NCBI GenBank assembly: GCA_000818945.1
Contig: KN805385.1
Span: 619,991 to 683,990 of the forward strand
Direction of reading: 5' to 3'
DNA: 64,000 nt
DNA from: Schizochytrium sp. CCTCC M209059
Lineage: Eukaryota > Sar > Bigyra > Thraustochytrida > Thraustochytriidae
Within the stretch, counting starts at the first letter, position 1, and each line of letters begins with the position of its first letter. This document shows positions 19,514 to 30,259 of the stretch, in pieces. The notes under the pieces are model-generated. The model ran no database searches. It was given only the letters and a program-made list of their open reading frames with translations, and had not been told where the DNA came from. The translations under genes were made by a program, and so were the position numbers.

Positions 19514-22072
19514 ATGCTTCCTGCGGAAGGCGTCGGTGCGCAGGCTCAAGTGGAGTCTGACGATGCCGAGGTAAATTTGTATCATGCTCATCATGGCCAT
19601 CATAGCCATCACCACGGCCACGTCGATGAATCGTTGCTCTCGCACGAGGAACGACGCCGTCTCAAGGCAGAGAGAAAAGAGAAGCGCCGCCAAAAGCGTG
19701 AACGCAAAGAGCAACGGAGACTCGAACGACTTGCAGAGAGCAAGCTCAACGGCGAAAATGGGGCTAACAATTACTTCAGCTCCGACAACGAGACCCTCGC
19801 TTCGCCTACAAACAACGGTCTACCCTCGCCCACGCTCCCTGCGCTCGAGGGTGTGCAAGGATCTTTAAGTAGTCCAGGAGGAGTCACCTTTGAAGAAAAG
19901 TTGGATCGACGGCCGAATAACGACTTGGTCCAGCAGTATCAGCAATACCAAATTGCCAATTCACAGTCCAGGTATGCCGCAGGACACGCCGCAGGACACG
20001 CCGCCGCACTGCCAGGCTCGCCGACTTCTCAAGAGGCATGGTCTCCGAAGAGTCCGAACACGTCTTCGATGACGCGGCGTCGAACGTCAGACTCGGCAGC
20101 AAGGCCAAAGGCAATCAGTGCGGTTGCACCTGTATCTGAAGAGGGAGAGGCACTTGCGGCCGCGTCGCCTCCTCACAAGCACCCCCGGGGAATGTCCGTA
20201 AAATCTCTCATCGCCAAGGGATGTCTCCTCATCGTTCTTGCGGTAGCTGCCTTTGCGTTCCTTCAGGTCGCCATCCGAACAGCGAACGTGGTAGACATCT
20301 CTGACGACAGCGTGCTTCGCGCATACAAGGATCCCTTCAACGTACACAGAGTTAGCAACACGAGAGGCCCGGTTCAAGTGAGCCTCTACGAAGGCTCTCT
20401 CCCAAGCCTGCTGGACCTGGCCGAAATGAGTCTCGAGGATCTGCACCACGTCAAGGCTCTTCGTTTTGCGATCCTCAAGGACGGTGATTGGGAGACCTTG
20501 GGTCAGCAGGTGGCCTCGGTGCAGCGCTCGAGTGATGCGACGCGAACGACAGTCGTTTTTTTGGATCGTACCTCACTGACTATTGACGTCAATTTGCAGC
20601 CGCCTCGGCAGGTACTTTATGAAACAAGCGACAATGCATACCAAGTAGATACGGACGAAGTCTTCGAAACGAACACCGCACTTGGCGCAGAAGCATGCAT
20701 CGCTTGTCCAGCCGACTCGCAGATGATCGGATCGTCGTGCATATGCGATGAAGGCTTTGCAATGAGTTGGAACACATTCTCATGCGAGATAGAAAGCGGC
20801 AACGGGCAAAGCTTGGTGAACGCAAGCGACCCGGAAGCGTCCGCCGCATCAACCTTTCTGAATAGCCCGAGTGACGCCTGCATTGGTTCCATCATTAGTG
20901 AGAAAAATGGAGGTACCGTGCTTGATAGTCCAGATCTCTACAGCGTGGACCCTGACATGTTTTCGGCTGGAGAAGTCATTCGTTGCGCGACTGAGTGGGA
21001 CTATTTGCGAGTCGGCGACCCTACGCTAACTTTCACCGGGGGAGCGTCCTTCAGGGACAATCGTCCGTATGACACCGGGGCTTGGATAAACAAAATGAAG
21101 TCCTCGGAGGATTTTTACTGGTGCGCACCGCAGCCAAGGACAGAGTACAACCGGGCCGTTGAGCAGTATAGATCTTATTGGGGCATTTGCGTCCCATGTC
21201 CGACAGATGCCCCCACTGTTGCTCCAACGGAGTATCCCACGGAGGCACCCACAGAGTCTCCAACGAATCACCCAACAGATGCACCGACGAATGCACCGTC
21301 GGCATCGCCAACGAGCAGCCCGACAATGGCTCCGACGAAGCAGGCGGCGAGCACTCTGTCTCCGACAAGCACTCTGTCTCCGACAAGCTCTCCAGCCGAG
21401 GATCTTGGTGGGGGCAATGATGGCAATTTTACGTCGGGAGCCCCGAGCGGGAACTCTACTACGAATTATCCAACTATTGCCCCTTCGATGAGCCCGACAG
21501 AGGTACGCACATCAGATCCGACAATGTCGCCAACTATTGCCCCTTCTGCATCCCCAACAGAGGCTCCGACTTCTCCAAATTGCGTGCAGGCGGCATGCCA
21601 AGGCCAAGCGCTCACGCACGCCGCAGCTTCAGACTTTTGCTCGCGTGTCATGGGAATGCAAATGTGCACGGCGGCGGCGCTGACACACAAGCTTTCGTCC
21701 GCAAATAAGCTCATCTTCTCCGAAGATGAGTCATTGCGCGCCGCTGGCCTCGTTGGCGACTTTTCGTGCTTTGCGGACAATCTCGGTGTTCTTCTGTGGA
21801 CCACGGATACGCACAGCTCGTGCGAGTCCGACGAGAACATTGTACTTTATCTGGATGGGACCGCGCAGTGCGCCTCGACCAGTTCCGGTGCTGTACACCA
21901 TATTATGTGCTGCGACCCGCCTCTCACAGAGACGGAGTCTGCCGCACGGCTTTCCAATGCCCGCAAGCAGGTCTCTTCGGCCATCTCCGCCTCGTACTCG
22001 GCCTCTTCGTCGTCGACATCCTCCTCCTCCGAGAACCAACGTTTGCGACGTTCATCGACGGTCCAAGGCTAG
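19514..22072 (+). CDS. Type II membrane protein with His cluster, PT-repeat stalk and Cys-rich ectodomain (unknown function)
   Basis: An 852-residue protein that I do not recognise as a family. The N-terminal ~230 residues lack a signal peptide. They contain a histidine cluster (HAHHGHHSHHHGH, about 25-37), a very basic Glu/Arg/Lys helix (about 44-76) and Ser/Pro-rich sequence. One hydrophobic helix at about 232-252 (GCLLIVLAVAAFAFLQVAI) preceded by basic residues suggests a type II anchor. Outside are a mixed domain, an EGF-like Cys pair region (CIACPADSQ...CICDEGF, about 395-425), about 130 residues of Pro-Thr repeats (APTEYPTEAPTESPT-like, about 561-690) and a C-terminal Cys-rich module (about 692-805). 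PT stalks of this kind are common in stramenopile surface proteins, so a cell-surface or scale/wall role is plausible but unproven. Confidence 0.6.
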   Translation: MLPAEGVGAQAQVESDDAEVNLYHAHHGHHSHHHGHVDESLLSHEERRRLKAERKEKRRQKRERKEQRRLERLAESKLNGENGANNYFSSDNETLASPTNNGLPSPTLPALEGVQGSLSSPGGVTFEEKLDRRPNNDLVQQYQQYQIANSQSRYAAGHAAGHAAALPGSPTSQEAWSPKSPNTSSMTRRRTSDSAARPKAISAVAPVSEEGEALAAASPPHKHPRGMSVKSLIAKGCLLIVLAVAAFAFLQVAIRTANVVDISDDSVLRAYKDPFNVHRVSNTRGPVQVSLYEGSLPSLLDLAEMSLEDLHHVKALRFAILKDGDWETLGQQVASVQRSSDATRTTVVFLDRTSLTIDVNLQPPRQVLYETSDNAYQVDTDEVFETNTALGAEACIACPADSQMIGSSCICDEGFAMSWNTFSCEIESGNGQSLVNASDPEASAASTFLNSPSDACIGSIISEKNGGTVLDSPDLYSVDPDMFSAGEVIRCATEWDYLRVGDPTLTFTGGASFRDNRPYDTGAWINKMKSSEDFYWCAPQPRTEYNRAVEQYRSYWGICVPCPTDAPTVAPTEYPTEAPTESPTNHPTDAPTNAPSASPTSSPTMAPTKQAASTLSPTSTLSPTSSPAEDLGGGNDGNFTSGAPSGNSTTNYPTIAPSMSPTEVRTSDPTMSPTIAPSASPTEAPTSPNCVQAACQGQALTHAAASDFCSRVMGMQMCTAAALTHKLSSANKLIFSEDESLRAAGLVGDFSCFADNLGVLLWTTDTHSSCESDENIVLYLDGTAQCASTSSGAVHHIMCCDPPLTETESAARLSNARKQVSSAISASYSASSSSTSSSSENQRLRRSSTVQG

Positions 22073-23364
22073 CTAGCAAATGTGAATGAGCTGACGTTAT
22101 GCTTTTGTTTTTTTTACTTTCGCTCCAAAGATCTTGACTCCTGATCCGTGCCATGCTGCCAGCTGCAAGCAGCTGATGAATGCTGCAGCTGATGCGCATC
22201 GTCTGCCTTGCTATACCCACCCCCAAACCCGCCTCCGCCTACCATTCCCGAGAGGTATATACATACATACGTACATACATAGTACGTACATACATACCAG
22301 AATACTGAATTTTGCACCAAGCCTCAAGCCTGCGCTGGCCTGCCTCGAGCCTGCCTGTGTCTCAGACTTCTCGCGCGTTCTCATGCGCCTCCTCGCTGCG
22401 CTCGGGTCGGCCCCGCCGTGTGCATTTTCACAGTCAATCCGTCAAATCGTTCGATCTCGCCTCTCTGTTTTCCTTCCCTTCCCTTTTTTTTCTTTTTTTT
22501 TTCTTTCTTTCTTTCTTCGCCTGCTTCCGAGCGCGGCGCGGCGCTAGCGGAAACGCTAAGCCCCCCGCTAGCGCACCCCGTGAGCACGCGCCGAGTCCAT
22601 GATGGTGAAAAAAGAGGACTTCAACAATGCCTGCATCGAGAGAGTCTCGGCCCGCGGGAGGAGCGGCGGCGCGCTGCGAAGAGGCGGGCGGGCTGTCTGC
22701 GGTGCGGTGCGGTGCGGTCGCGGCGTGTCGAGGCGAGGGTTGGGTCGGATCAGACGAGGCTAGCTTAGCTTAGCTTAGCTTTGCTCAGAATCGATTTGAT
22801 TTGATCTGATCTGATTTGGGCTGATCAGGAGGAGGCGAAGGGCTCGCACGCGCACGCGCACGCGCACGCGCAAGCGCAAGGCTCGCGGAGAGGCAGGCGC
22901 GGCGCGCAGACGGCAACGCGGAGGACCTGGCCGCAGCGGAAAACGCAGCGCGGGCGGGAAGACGGCAAGGCCGCAAGGTAGGCTGCGCGAAAGCAAGCAA
23001 GCAAGTGAGTAAGCGAGCGAGCGAGCGAGCGAGCGAGCGAGACGCTCATACCTAACATACGTCTCTAGACGGGCCTGCGTGACGTGACGGAGGCAAGCTG
23101 CCGTGCGACCAAGGCTGCTTGCTCCCGACGAGAGACGACTTCCCTGACTGCTTGGGGGCGATCGCAAGAGTCCCGCAAAGAAAGTCCCGAAGACGACGGC
23201 ATACACTGGGCTCCCGGAGGAGCAGCGTGCACCCGTTTGCTCAATCGCCGCTCGCTCAGTTCGCTACGGAACGAGCCCAAGTCGCAACAGCTCAAGCGCT
23301 CTATCAAAACACACGTGGGACGTGAGGCCACGTACTCGTGCAAAAGACACATATATAATTCACC
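22073..23364. promoter_or_regulatory. Repeat-rich 5' flank of the CTD-type phosphatase gene
   Basis: A 1.29-kb region with many short tandem repeats: a T-rich/TTTC tract (about 22485-22516), GGTGC pentamers (about 22701-22718), TTAGC pentamers (about 22761-22781), GCACGC repeats (about 22848-22872) and a CGAG array (about 23012-23042). No conserved protein is visible. A 5'-UTR intron is possible but not demonstrable. Confidence 0.5.
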
Positions 23365-24294
23365 ATGCGGAGGGAGGTCGAGGACAACAGCGACGCCATG
23401 GACATGGACGCGAGCCCCGGCGAAAACCAGGATCAGCAACAGTCGGCAATTGCCACGGCCGGTCTCATTACGCAGACCGATGCGTCCGGCAGGCCGATGG
23501 CTCGATCCGACGGAAGCTCTGCAATCACTCCGGATGAAATGCTACGGAGCGCGCGCATGAGCGATAGAATAGCGCTGGAGCATGCTCGAAACGCCCAGCT
23601 TCAGGCGAACCAGGAGGCTGTTTCGAACTCGAGCTGCTGCGGTTTCTGCATGTCGTGCCTGGACATTTGCTGCTGCATTGGACCATCGCGCAAACCACAG
23701 GGACCGACGCTGTTGCCACCGCAGCTCCCTGCAATGAAGGGCCGCAAGTGTCTCGTCCTTGATCTCGATGAGACGCTCGTGCACTCCTCCTTTGCTCCAG
23801 TGCCCAACCCAGACTACGTTCTTCCTGTCGAAATTGAGGGCAATGTGCACCACGTTTACGTGCTCAAGCGCCCAGGCACGGACGAATTTCTGCAACGACT
23901 CGGCAAACTGTACGAGATTGTCGTGTTCACTGCGTCGCTCGCAAAATACGCATCGCCACTTCTCGACATGCTCGATTCGCACAACGTTATCGAACATCGA
24001 CTGTTCCGAGAGGCTTGCACCAATCATCAGGGAAACTACGTCAAGGATCTCTCTCTTCTCGGTCGCGACGTCAAGTCCACCATCATTGTTGATAACTCGC
24101 CCGCCTCGTATCTTTTTCACCCCGAAAACGCTATCGCAGTCTCCTCTTTCATTGATGACATGTCCGACCGCGAGCTCTACTACGCGCTTCCTTTTCTCGA
24201 AGAGCTTGCATCGGCCCTCGACATAACCGCAAGGCTGCGCACGTATCCGCAATTTATTGCAGATCAGGCGGCGCTCAACAAGGATGCCTTTTAA
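23365..24294 (+). CDS. SCP/FCP1-type CTD small phosphatase (HAD family)
   Basis: A 309-residue protein whose C-terminal ~185 residues form an FCP1/SCP phosphatase domain. The HAD nucleophile motif DLDETLVHS has Asp133 and Asp135 as catalytic aspartates. Later come RPGTDEFLQRL, VVFTASLAKYASPLLDMLD, the Arg-rich RLFREACTNHQGNYVKDLS and IIVDNSPASYLFHPENAI, the normal order for CTDSP1/CTDSPL phosphatases. These act on phospho-Ser of the RNA polymerase II C-terminal repeat or on other phosphoproteins. At about residues 89-106 a cysteine cluster (CCGFCMSCLDICCC) looks like a palmitoylation site, as in the N-termini of animal SCPs, suggesting membrane attachment. The substrate is not predictable. 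Confidence 0.9.
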   Translation: MRREVEDNSDAMDMDASPGENQDQQQSAIATAGLITQTDASGRPMARSDGSSAITPDEMLRSARMSDRIALEHARNAQLQANQEAVSNSSCCGFCMSCLDICCCIGPSRKPQGPTLLPPQLPAMKGRKCLVLDLDETLVHSSFAPVPNPDYVLPVEIEGNVHHVYVLKRPGTDEFLQRLGKLYEIVVFTASLAKYASPLLDMLDSHNVIEHRLFREACTNHQGNYVKDLSLLGRDVKSTIIVDNSPASYLFHPENAIAVSSFIDDMSDRELYYALPFLEELASALDITARLRTYPQFIADQAALNKDAF

Positions 24295-24687
24295 CGTTTC
24301 ACGTGCGCGTGTAGGCACGCCTTTCTTTTCAAACGTTTTGTGTTTTTGTGCATCACCCTTTCTTTTACCGTCCTCTCGCCCTCTGCAATCTTCCCTTGTC
24401 CTTTTCTTCTTCCCTTCATCTCTTCCTTTCTTCATTCGCTTGACAATAAGTTTCTTTTTTTAGTTTCTTGCTTGTTCGACGACGGGTGCTGGCTAAATAC
24501 AGTCGTCTTGCTGGGCTGGCCCATGCGGCTGCGCCGAGCCTGGGACATTCAACAGTGAGTAGACTTCCCGATTGTGCAATCTTGACAGCGTCGCGAGATG
24601 GCAAAAGCAAAAGCGAGAGCAAAATGCGAGATGAAAACACGGGAAAAAATAGGATTTGGGCAAAGTGTATACGTATACATTCAAAGT
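24295..24687. other. Convergent 3' region
   Basis: A 393-base tail-to-tail spacer between the phosphatase and the folate-receptor-like gene. It is pyrimidine-rich in its first half and contains no recognisable gene. Confidence 0.45.
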
Positions 24688-25365
24688 CTAGAACGAGAAT
24701 GAAGACGATGCCTGGAGGCACACAGAAACAGCTAGCACGGAGGCGAAGAAACTCGAAATGACGCGGCCCGCAGGCGAGAAACACTCTCCGTCGTCGGGAA
24801 CAATGACCACCTTATAATTCTCAAAGTAAGGTGGCTTGATGGCGTTGAGAAAAGTTTCCGAGTCATTGAAGACCTTTTTCGGAATGATCACCTGGCGCTC
24901 GTCGCTTGGCTCGTGGAACCCAATTTCCCAGTCTGGGGCCGGATTCGAGGCATTCATCAATGAGTTTGCAATACCAATGCTGACGCCGCATCGCTCAAGA
25001 TCGAGCTCAAAGAGAGCATCCGCAAGCGATTGGCAGACGCGAATCTCTGGCTCTGCGACATTTGACAGCGTAAAGGTCGGTTGCTCCGGATGGCACCCAA
25101 AACAGAAAAAGTGCTCCAGTAAAGGGTACTCGCGAAGACAGCTTGCGCTCAGCGTCTCACTGTAAACTCCAAGAATGGTGCTGTCATGCCCAGACACGCA
25201 GCAGGAGAGCGTATTAAACTTGTAGCACTGCATCAGAGAAGGGTCGGGCTTGGCCGGCACGTCTTGCGTCAGCTTGCAATTTTCATCATGCTGCGCAAGA
25301 CACGACAGTGGCGCAGACACCACAAAGACAAGCGCCGTTAGCACGAGCTGCGCTCTCGACGCCAT
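24688..25365 (-). CDS. Secreted, probably GPI-anchored Cys-rich protein, folate-receptor-like
   Basis: A 225-residue protein. It starts with a clear signal peptide (MASRAQLVLTALVFVVSAPLSCLAQ) and ends in a hydrophobic tail (VISSFFASVLAVSVCL) after a small-residue region, typical of GPI attachment. The ectodomain has a dense Cys pattern: CYKFNTLSCCVSGHD, then CLREYPLLEHFFCFGCHP, then RVCQSLADALFELDLERC. The CC pair, the later CxxC and the 'VCxSxADxLF' helix resemble the folate/riboflavin-binding receptor family (Folate_rec). That relation is an inference from spacing. The upstream in-frame Met at 25467 would bury the signal peptide and was rejected. Confidence 0.6.
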   Translation of the reverse strand: MASRAQLVLTALVFVVSAPLSCLAQHDENCKLTQDVPAKPDPSLMQCYKFNTLSCCVSGHDSTILGVYSETLSASCLREYPLLEHFFCFGCHPEQPTFTLSNVAEPEIRVCQSLADALFELDLERCGVSIGIANSLMNASNPAPDWEIGFHEPSDERQVIIPKKVFNDSETFLNAIKPPYFENYKVVIVPDDGECFSPAGRVISSFFASVLAVSVCLQASSSFSF

Positions 25366-26140
<775 letters not shown>

Positions 26141-29100
26141 CTAGCTATCGGATGCTTCGCGCTTGCTCGGAATGAGCGAGTAGTGATCGTGCGTTTCGTG
26201 CAGGGACTCAAAGTCGTCAATGTTTGTGAAGACCGGCAAAAGGCTCGGATCGACCGCGTCTGGAGGCGGCAAAGGCACAGCATCGGGTGCGCGTGAAAAA
26301 GCAGGACCCGCTGACCGCACAGAGACGACGCGCAAAGTACTTGTCGCTGTAGGTAGCAACCACCGCTTGTAAGCGGCCACCACATCTTGGCGTGTAAGAC
26401 CAAAGAGACTGAAAGCTTCGCGCCGCGTCGTGTGCCACTCGTACGAGTGGTCAGCAATCGTCTCCCACAGTCTCCTCGATTCGTCGCTGAGATTATTGTC
26501 TTCCTCGAGCTTGAGTTCTACGGCAGTCCGAAGGTGGTCTTCGAAATGCTCCTCGTCAAGTTCTTCCTCGAGAAATGTGAGAAAAGATTGCATAAAGGCG
26601 AAAACGTGCGCCTCCAGCTCATCGCCCGTGTGCGTGTCCGACGTGACGCGAACAACGTAACCGAGCACCTTGTGCGTGTAACGCATGCTGCACGAAACAG
26701 AGTAACCAAGCTGGTGCTTTGTCCGAAGTGTGTCGTACATGGGTTCCTCCATGAGTTCCTCGATGAGGTCTACCAAGACGCGGTCACGCAGCTGGTCCTC
26801 ACCAATCTGAAAATACATTTCAAGCGAGGTGTTGCCGTTGTTCGGATCGCGGCAGGGCCGCTCGATGCGTAGGGCCTCGCCGGGGGCAAGTCGGATCACA
26901 GGTTGTCGTGGGAAGAGTGCGCGCTCGAGAGTGGCGCTTGCCTGATATGCCTCGATGCGGCTCGCAATAATTCCATGCAAAGAGGCGGCGTCAGTCTCCA
27001 CCACGTTACCACAAATGAGGCCATCCACGAAGACCTGGCTCAGCACCTGCTCGCGCACGAGGGCAAGCATGCCTTCGTGGGTCTGCAAGGCGGGGTCATC
27101 GAGCGCTTCGATGAGGGTCTCCGCATCAAATGTTCGAGGTTTGAGCACGCGCAGCCGCATGTTGACTGCATGATGTCCCGTCTTCAGGTTGAGGTTGCGG
27201 TAAAAGCGCAATAAGGACTCGCGTCGCATCGCGTAGCGGCGCGCCGTGTCGGCAGGATTTTTGTTGAGCTCATGGCGGAAGATATGGCGAAGGACAATGT
27301 CAACAAGCGTGAAGATACGGTCCGTAAAGCCCGTGAAGCGGACGAGCATGCCTGAATCAGACTTGCGGATTTTGTAGTCAAGACCAGCCATCGATGCCAT
27401 GTAGGCCTCATTGGTCAATTCGTCACCAATGAGGTTGATGAAGAGCGCGCTCGCGACCGACAAAAGGGGGGACCGCATCGTGGCATTGTCACTTCCACAA
27501 ACAATGTTGAGCGAAATTTCAACCTTTGGCGTGGCAAACGCGCGGCTGTGCAACCAGTACATTTCCACTTGCTCAGATGAGCATGACGCAAGTCTCGGCT
27601 CGTAAAAGTGCGCAAACTCCGGGCAGCGATTGGCGACCGATTCGGAATGGCGTAGATCAAAAAGTCGCATGGCCGCAGCCGTGAGCTGCTGCCACCCTCG
27701 CTCAGACTTGCCGCCGGCAATGATTTCGATCTTTTGCATCTGCGAGGTTTTCAGATTAAAAACGTCGATCGTCGAGTCTACCTCACGCGAGAACCAAGCA
27801 GTCGCGAGCGTTTCATCCAACTTGAACCAGCGCAGGGTGTCCTCAATATCGTCCTCGACAGCAACCTCAATCTGCTGTGTCATGGCATTGAAGCACTGCA
27901 CAAAACCGTAAGCCCAACCAGAGGTGGTTTGGACACGCACAAAGCTTCCGACGAGAGGATGCAAGGCCTCTTCGGAGGGGAACTCGCGCAGTGAGAGATC
28001 CTTGGGTACGTAGGGATTGGGTTCTGGAATGTGCAGACCTGACGAAGACCTTGCTGGCTCCACCGTTTTGGCATGCACTTCTGCGCCAGCGAGGGCGTCT
28101 TGCCACGACTGCAAGGTCGGCTCATCGATCCTTCGAATCCAGAATCGGGTGCCAAAGTACGGTTCTTCAAGAGGTACGAGGTCCGGCATCAGCGCCGGAT
28201 TTCCCGGGAAATCCTCTTTGCGCAAGGGCTGCGTTGATTCTTGCGCCGCTTCTGCGCTTGCATCGCTGGCTTCTTCATCTCCGTCGTCCTCGTCCTCGTC
28301 CTCGTCCTCATCATCGTCGTCCTCGTCATCATCGTCGTTTTTGTCATCTTTGTTTCCGTCGCCGTCACTGTCGTCGTCGTCATCATCGCCGTGGTCGGCA
28401 CAACCGTCCTGGTCTTTGAAGTCGCGATCACGACCAAAAAAGCTCGAAACGAGATCGATACGCACATTCTCTGGGGTAAAGTAAGCAATGAGCGCTTCGA
28501 TTTCCTCCGGCTTCCACTCCTTTAAAAGATAAGGACCCGTCAGGAGATCGCGACGAGCAAGTTGGCGGTACGCGAGCATGAGCCCGCTGAGTTCCTGGAC
28601 TTGGTCTTCCGGGTCCGACTCCTCGAGAAAGCGGTAATCGACCTCGGCCAAGGAGGCCATCTCTTCGAAAACCTCACGTTGAGGCCCGACCGCGCGAAGG
28701 AGGCCAATGTACTCCATGACAAGGGCAACAACTTGCTTCCATTCGCACATGCCCTTTTGCGTGAGCGTCATCTGCACCGGAAAGAGCATACACGCCGTAT
28801 TGGTTTCGTAGCCGCCATTGTCGCTTCCCGCCATAAGAGAAGTCGCCCAACCGCGCGACTTGGCAATGGAAAGAATGCTTCCCTTTGACTCGTGGCCGAT
28901 TAAATGACAAAGGAATTCGTGTGGCTTTGATTTGTAAGCCGCAAGCTGAGTCGGAATTTGCCACGTCAAGCGAAGCTGATGTACATCCCTGATGGGGACG
29001 ATGAAATGCACACACTGCAGTGAGACGCGTTCTTCGAGAAGAAGCTCCATGGGCGCATCGACGCCCACTTCGCGGACGGCTGCCGTTGGGCCTTGAAAAG

Positions 29101-30259
29101 GAAAGCCAAACTCAGCAATTGTGGGTGGCCGAAATTGCTGCGCTTGCTCCGGATTCTGTGGGCTGCTATCACTTTCACTGTTCTCGTCTCCGTCCGCAGA
29201 GGCGGCAGGGTCTTGTTCGGGGCAGGCCCTAATACAGCTGCACTGTTCGACGACGAGGCGTTCAAGCTCATCAAGAGAGAGCGGAGCGCAAATGACGAGC
29301 TTGAGGTTCGGTGCCACGTAATACTTGTTGTAGAATTCGCGAAGTTTTTTTAACGGGTCTACGCCTGCGGCCGCGGGGTCCTCGCGTAGGGAACGGAGGT
29401 TGCCCCAGCCGAAGAGACTCAGCGGGTGGCCCTTGCGAGCTGTGCGGCAAAGGACCTCTTGCACACGACTAGCCTCACTGCTCCGAGAGAGCTGAAACTC
29501 ACTCTCAATTGCGTTAAGTTCGCGATCAACGGCGTCCTCGAGCATGAGGGGCGACACGAAGAACTGCGCAAAGATGTCGAGAGCCTCGGCGAGAGCACTT
29601 ACTTTTGTCGTAAAGTAAAATGTAGTTTGCTCGCCCTCGGTGTACGCGTTGGACTCGCCGCCTGTGCGCGAGATGAAGGCGTCAAATGCGTTTTCGGTCG
29701 GGTGTTTTTCTGATCCCATAAAGAGCATGTGCTCGAGAAAGTGCGCTAGACCTTGGCATTCCTCTGGGTCGAAGAAAGAGCCCGCACCAACGCTCGCGCA
29801 CACGGCCGCGCGACGTTTTCGTCCGCCGCTGTCGGCGAACCCCTCGTCGCCACTCTCGCCGCCATTGTTGCTGCTGCTACCGCTGCTGTTGCTGGCCTCG
29901 GCTCCGTTCTCCTCGTCACTCTCCTCGCCTTTTTGGTCCTGCTCTGGCCCGTCTACTTCTTCGTTGTCGTCCTCCTCCTCGTCGTCATTATCTTTTCCGT
30001 CTTCGTCTTCGTCTTCGTCTTCGCCGTCGTTCTCGTCTTCGTCTTCGTGATCGTCTTCATCCTCGTCCTCCTCCTCGTCGCCTTGCGCGGCGTACGTGTC
30101 GGAGATGAGCAGGCACTCGAGCCCGTTCGCCTTGAGGGTGACGAGCTTGTACAGCTTCTCGTCCGTCTCCGGCCGCGTCGCGTCCAGGTCCGGTCCCACC
30201 TCCACCGCTGCGTCGCCGGCAGCGACGGCGTCCTCGCGCGGAGCCTCCCATGCCTCCAT
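26141..30259 (-). CDS. Nardilysin-like M16 metallopeptidase
   Basis: A 1372-residue inverzincin of the insulinase family, cutting peptides (at dibasic sites in nardilysin) inside a closed chamber. The zinc motif HFLEH is at residues 173-177 (LAHFLEHMLFMGSEKHP). The downstream glutamate lies in NAIESEF. The four-domain architecture continues to the C-terminal YDTLRTKHQLGYSV. A 50-residue Asp/Glu run stands just before the zinc site (about 62-110), the hallmark separating nardilysin from insulin-degrading enzyme. A second acidic run (about 625-665) and a Tudor-like insert (about 764-818) are extra. The open frame extends to a TTG at 30376 with an Arg-rich, presequence-like peptide, but no ATG supports it, so the ATG at 30259 is used. 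An alternative call is insulin-degrading enzyme. Confidence 0.85.
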   Translation of the reverse strand: MEAWEAPREDAVAAGDAAVEVGPDLDATRPETDEKLYKLVTLKANGLECLLISDTYAAQGDEEEDEDEDDHEDEDENDGEDEDEDEDGKDNDDEEEDDNEEVDGPEQDQKGEESDEENGAEASNSSGSSSNNGGESGDEGFADSGGRKRRAAVCASVGAGSFFDPEECQGLAHFLEHMLFMGSEKHPTENAFDAFISRTGGESNAYTEGEQTTFYFTTKVSALAEALDIFAQFFVSPLMLEDAVDRELNAIESEFQLSRSSEASRVQEVLCRTARKGHPLSLFGWGNLRSLREDPAAAGVDPLKKLREFYNKYYVAPNLKLVICAPLSLDELERLVVEQCSCIRACPEQDPAASADGDENSESDSSPQNPEQAQQFRPPTIAEFGFPFQGPTAAVREVGVDAPMELLLEERVSLQCVHFIVPIRDVHQLRLTWQIPTQLAAYKSKPHEFLCHLIGHESKGSILSIAKSRGWATSLMAGSDNGGYETNTACMLFPVQMTLTQKGMCEWKQVVALVMEYIGLLRAVGPQREVFEEMASLAEVDYRFLEESDPEDQVQELSGLMLAYRQLARRDLLTGPYLLKEWKPEEIEALIAYFTPENVRIDLVSSFFGRDRDFKDQDGCADHGDDDDDDSDGDGNKDDKNDDDDEDDDDEDEDEDEDDGDEEASDASAEAAQESTQPLRKEDFPGNPALMPDLVPLEEPYFGTRFWIRRIDEPTLQSWQDALAGAEVHAKTVEPARSSSGLHIPEPNPYVPKDLSLREFPSEEALHPLVGSFVRVQTTSGWAYGFVQCFNAMTQQIEVAVEDDIEDTLRWFKLDETLATAWFSREVDSTIDVFNLKTSQMQKIEIIAGGKSERGWQQLTAAAMRLFDLRHSESVANRCPEFAHFYEPRLASCSSEQVEMYWLHSRAFATPKVEISLNIVCGSDNATMRSPLLSVASALFINLIGDELTNEAYMASMAGLDYKIRKSDSGMLVRFTGFTDRIFTLVDIVLRHIFRHELNKNPADTARRYAMRRESLLRFYRNLNLKTGHHAVNMRLRVLKPRTFDAETLIEALDDPALQTHEGMLALVREQVLSQVFVDGLICGNVVETDAASLHGIIASRIEAYQASATLERALFPRQPVIRLAPGEALRIERPCRDPNNGNTSLEMYFQIGEDQLRDRVLVDLIEELMEEPMYDTLRTKHQLGYSVSCSMRYTHKVLGYVVRVTSDTHTGDELEAHVFAFMQSFLTFLEEELDEEHFEDHLRTAVELKLEEDNNLSDESRRLWETIADHSYEWHTTRREAFSLFGLTRQDVVAAYKRWLLPTATSTLRVVSVRSAGPAFSRAPDAVPLPPPDAVDPSLLPVFTNIDDFESLHETHDHYSLIPSKREASDS

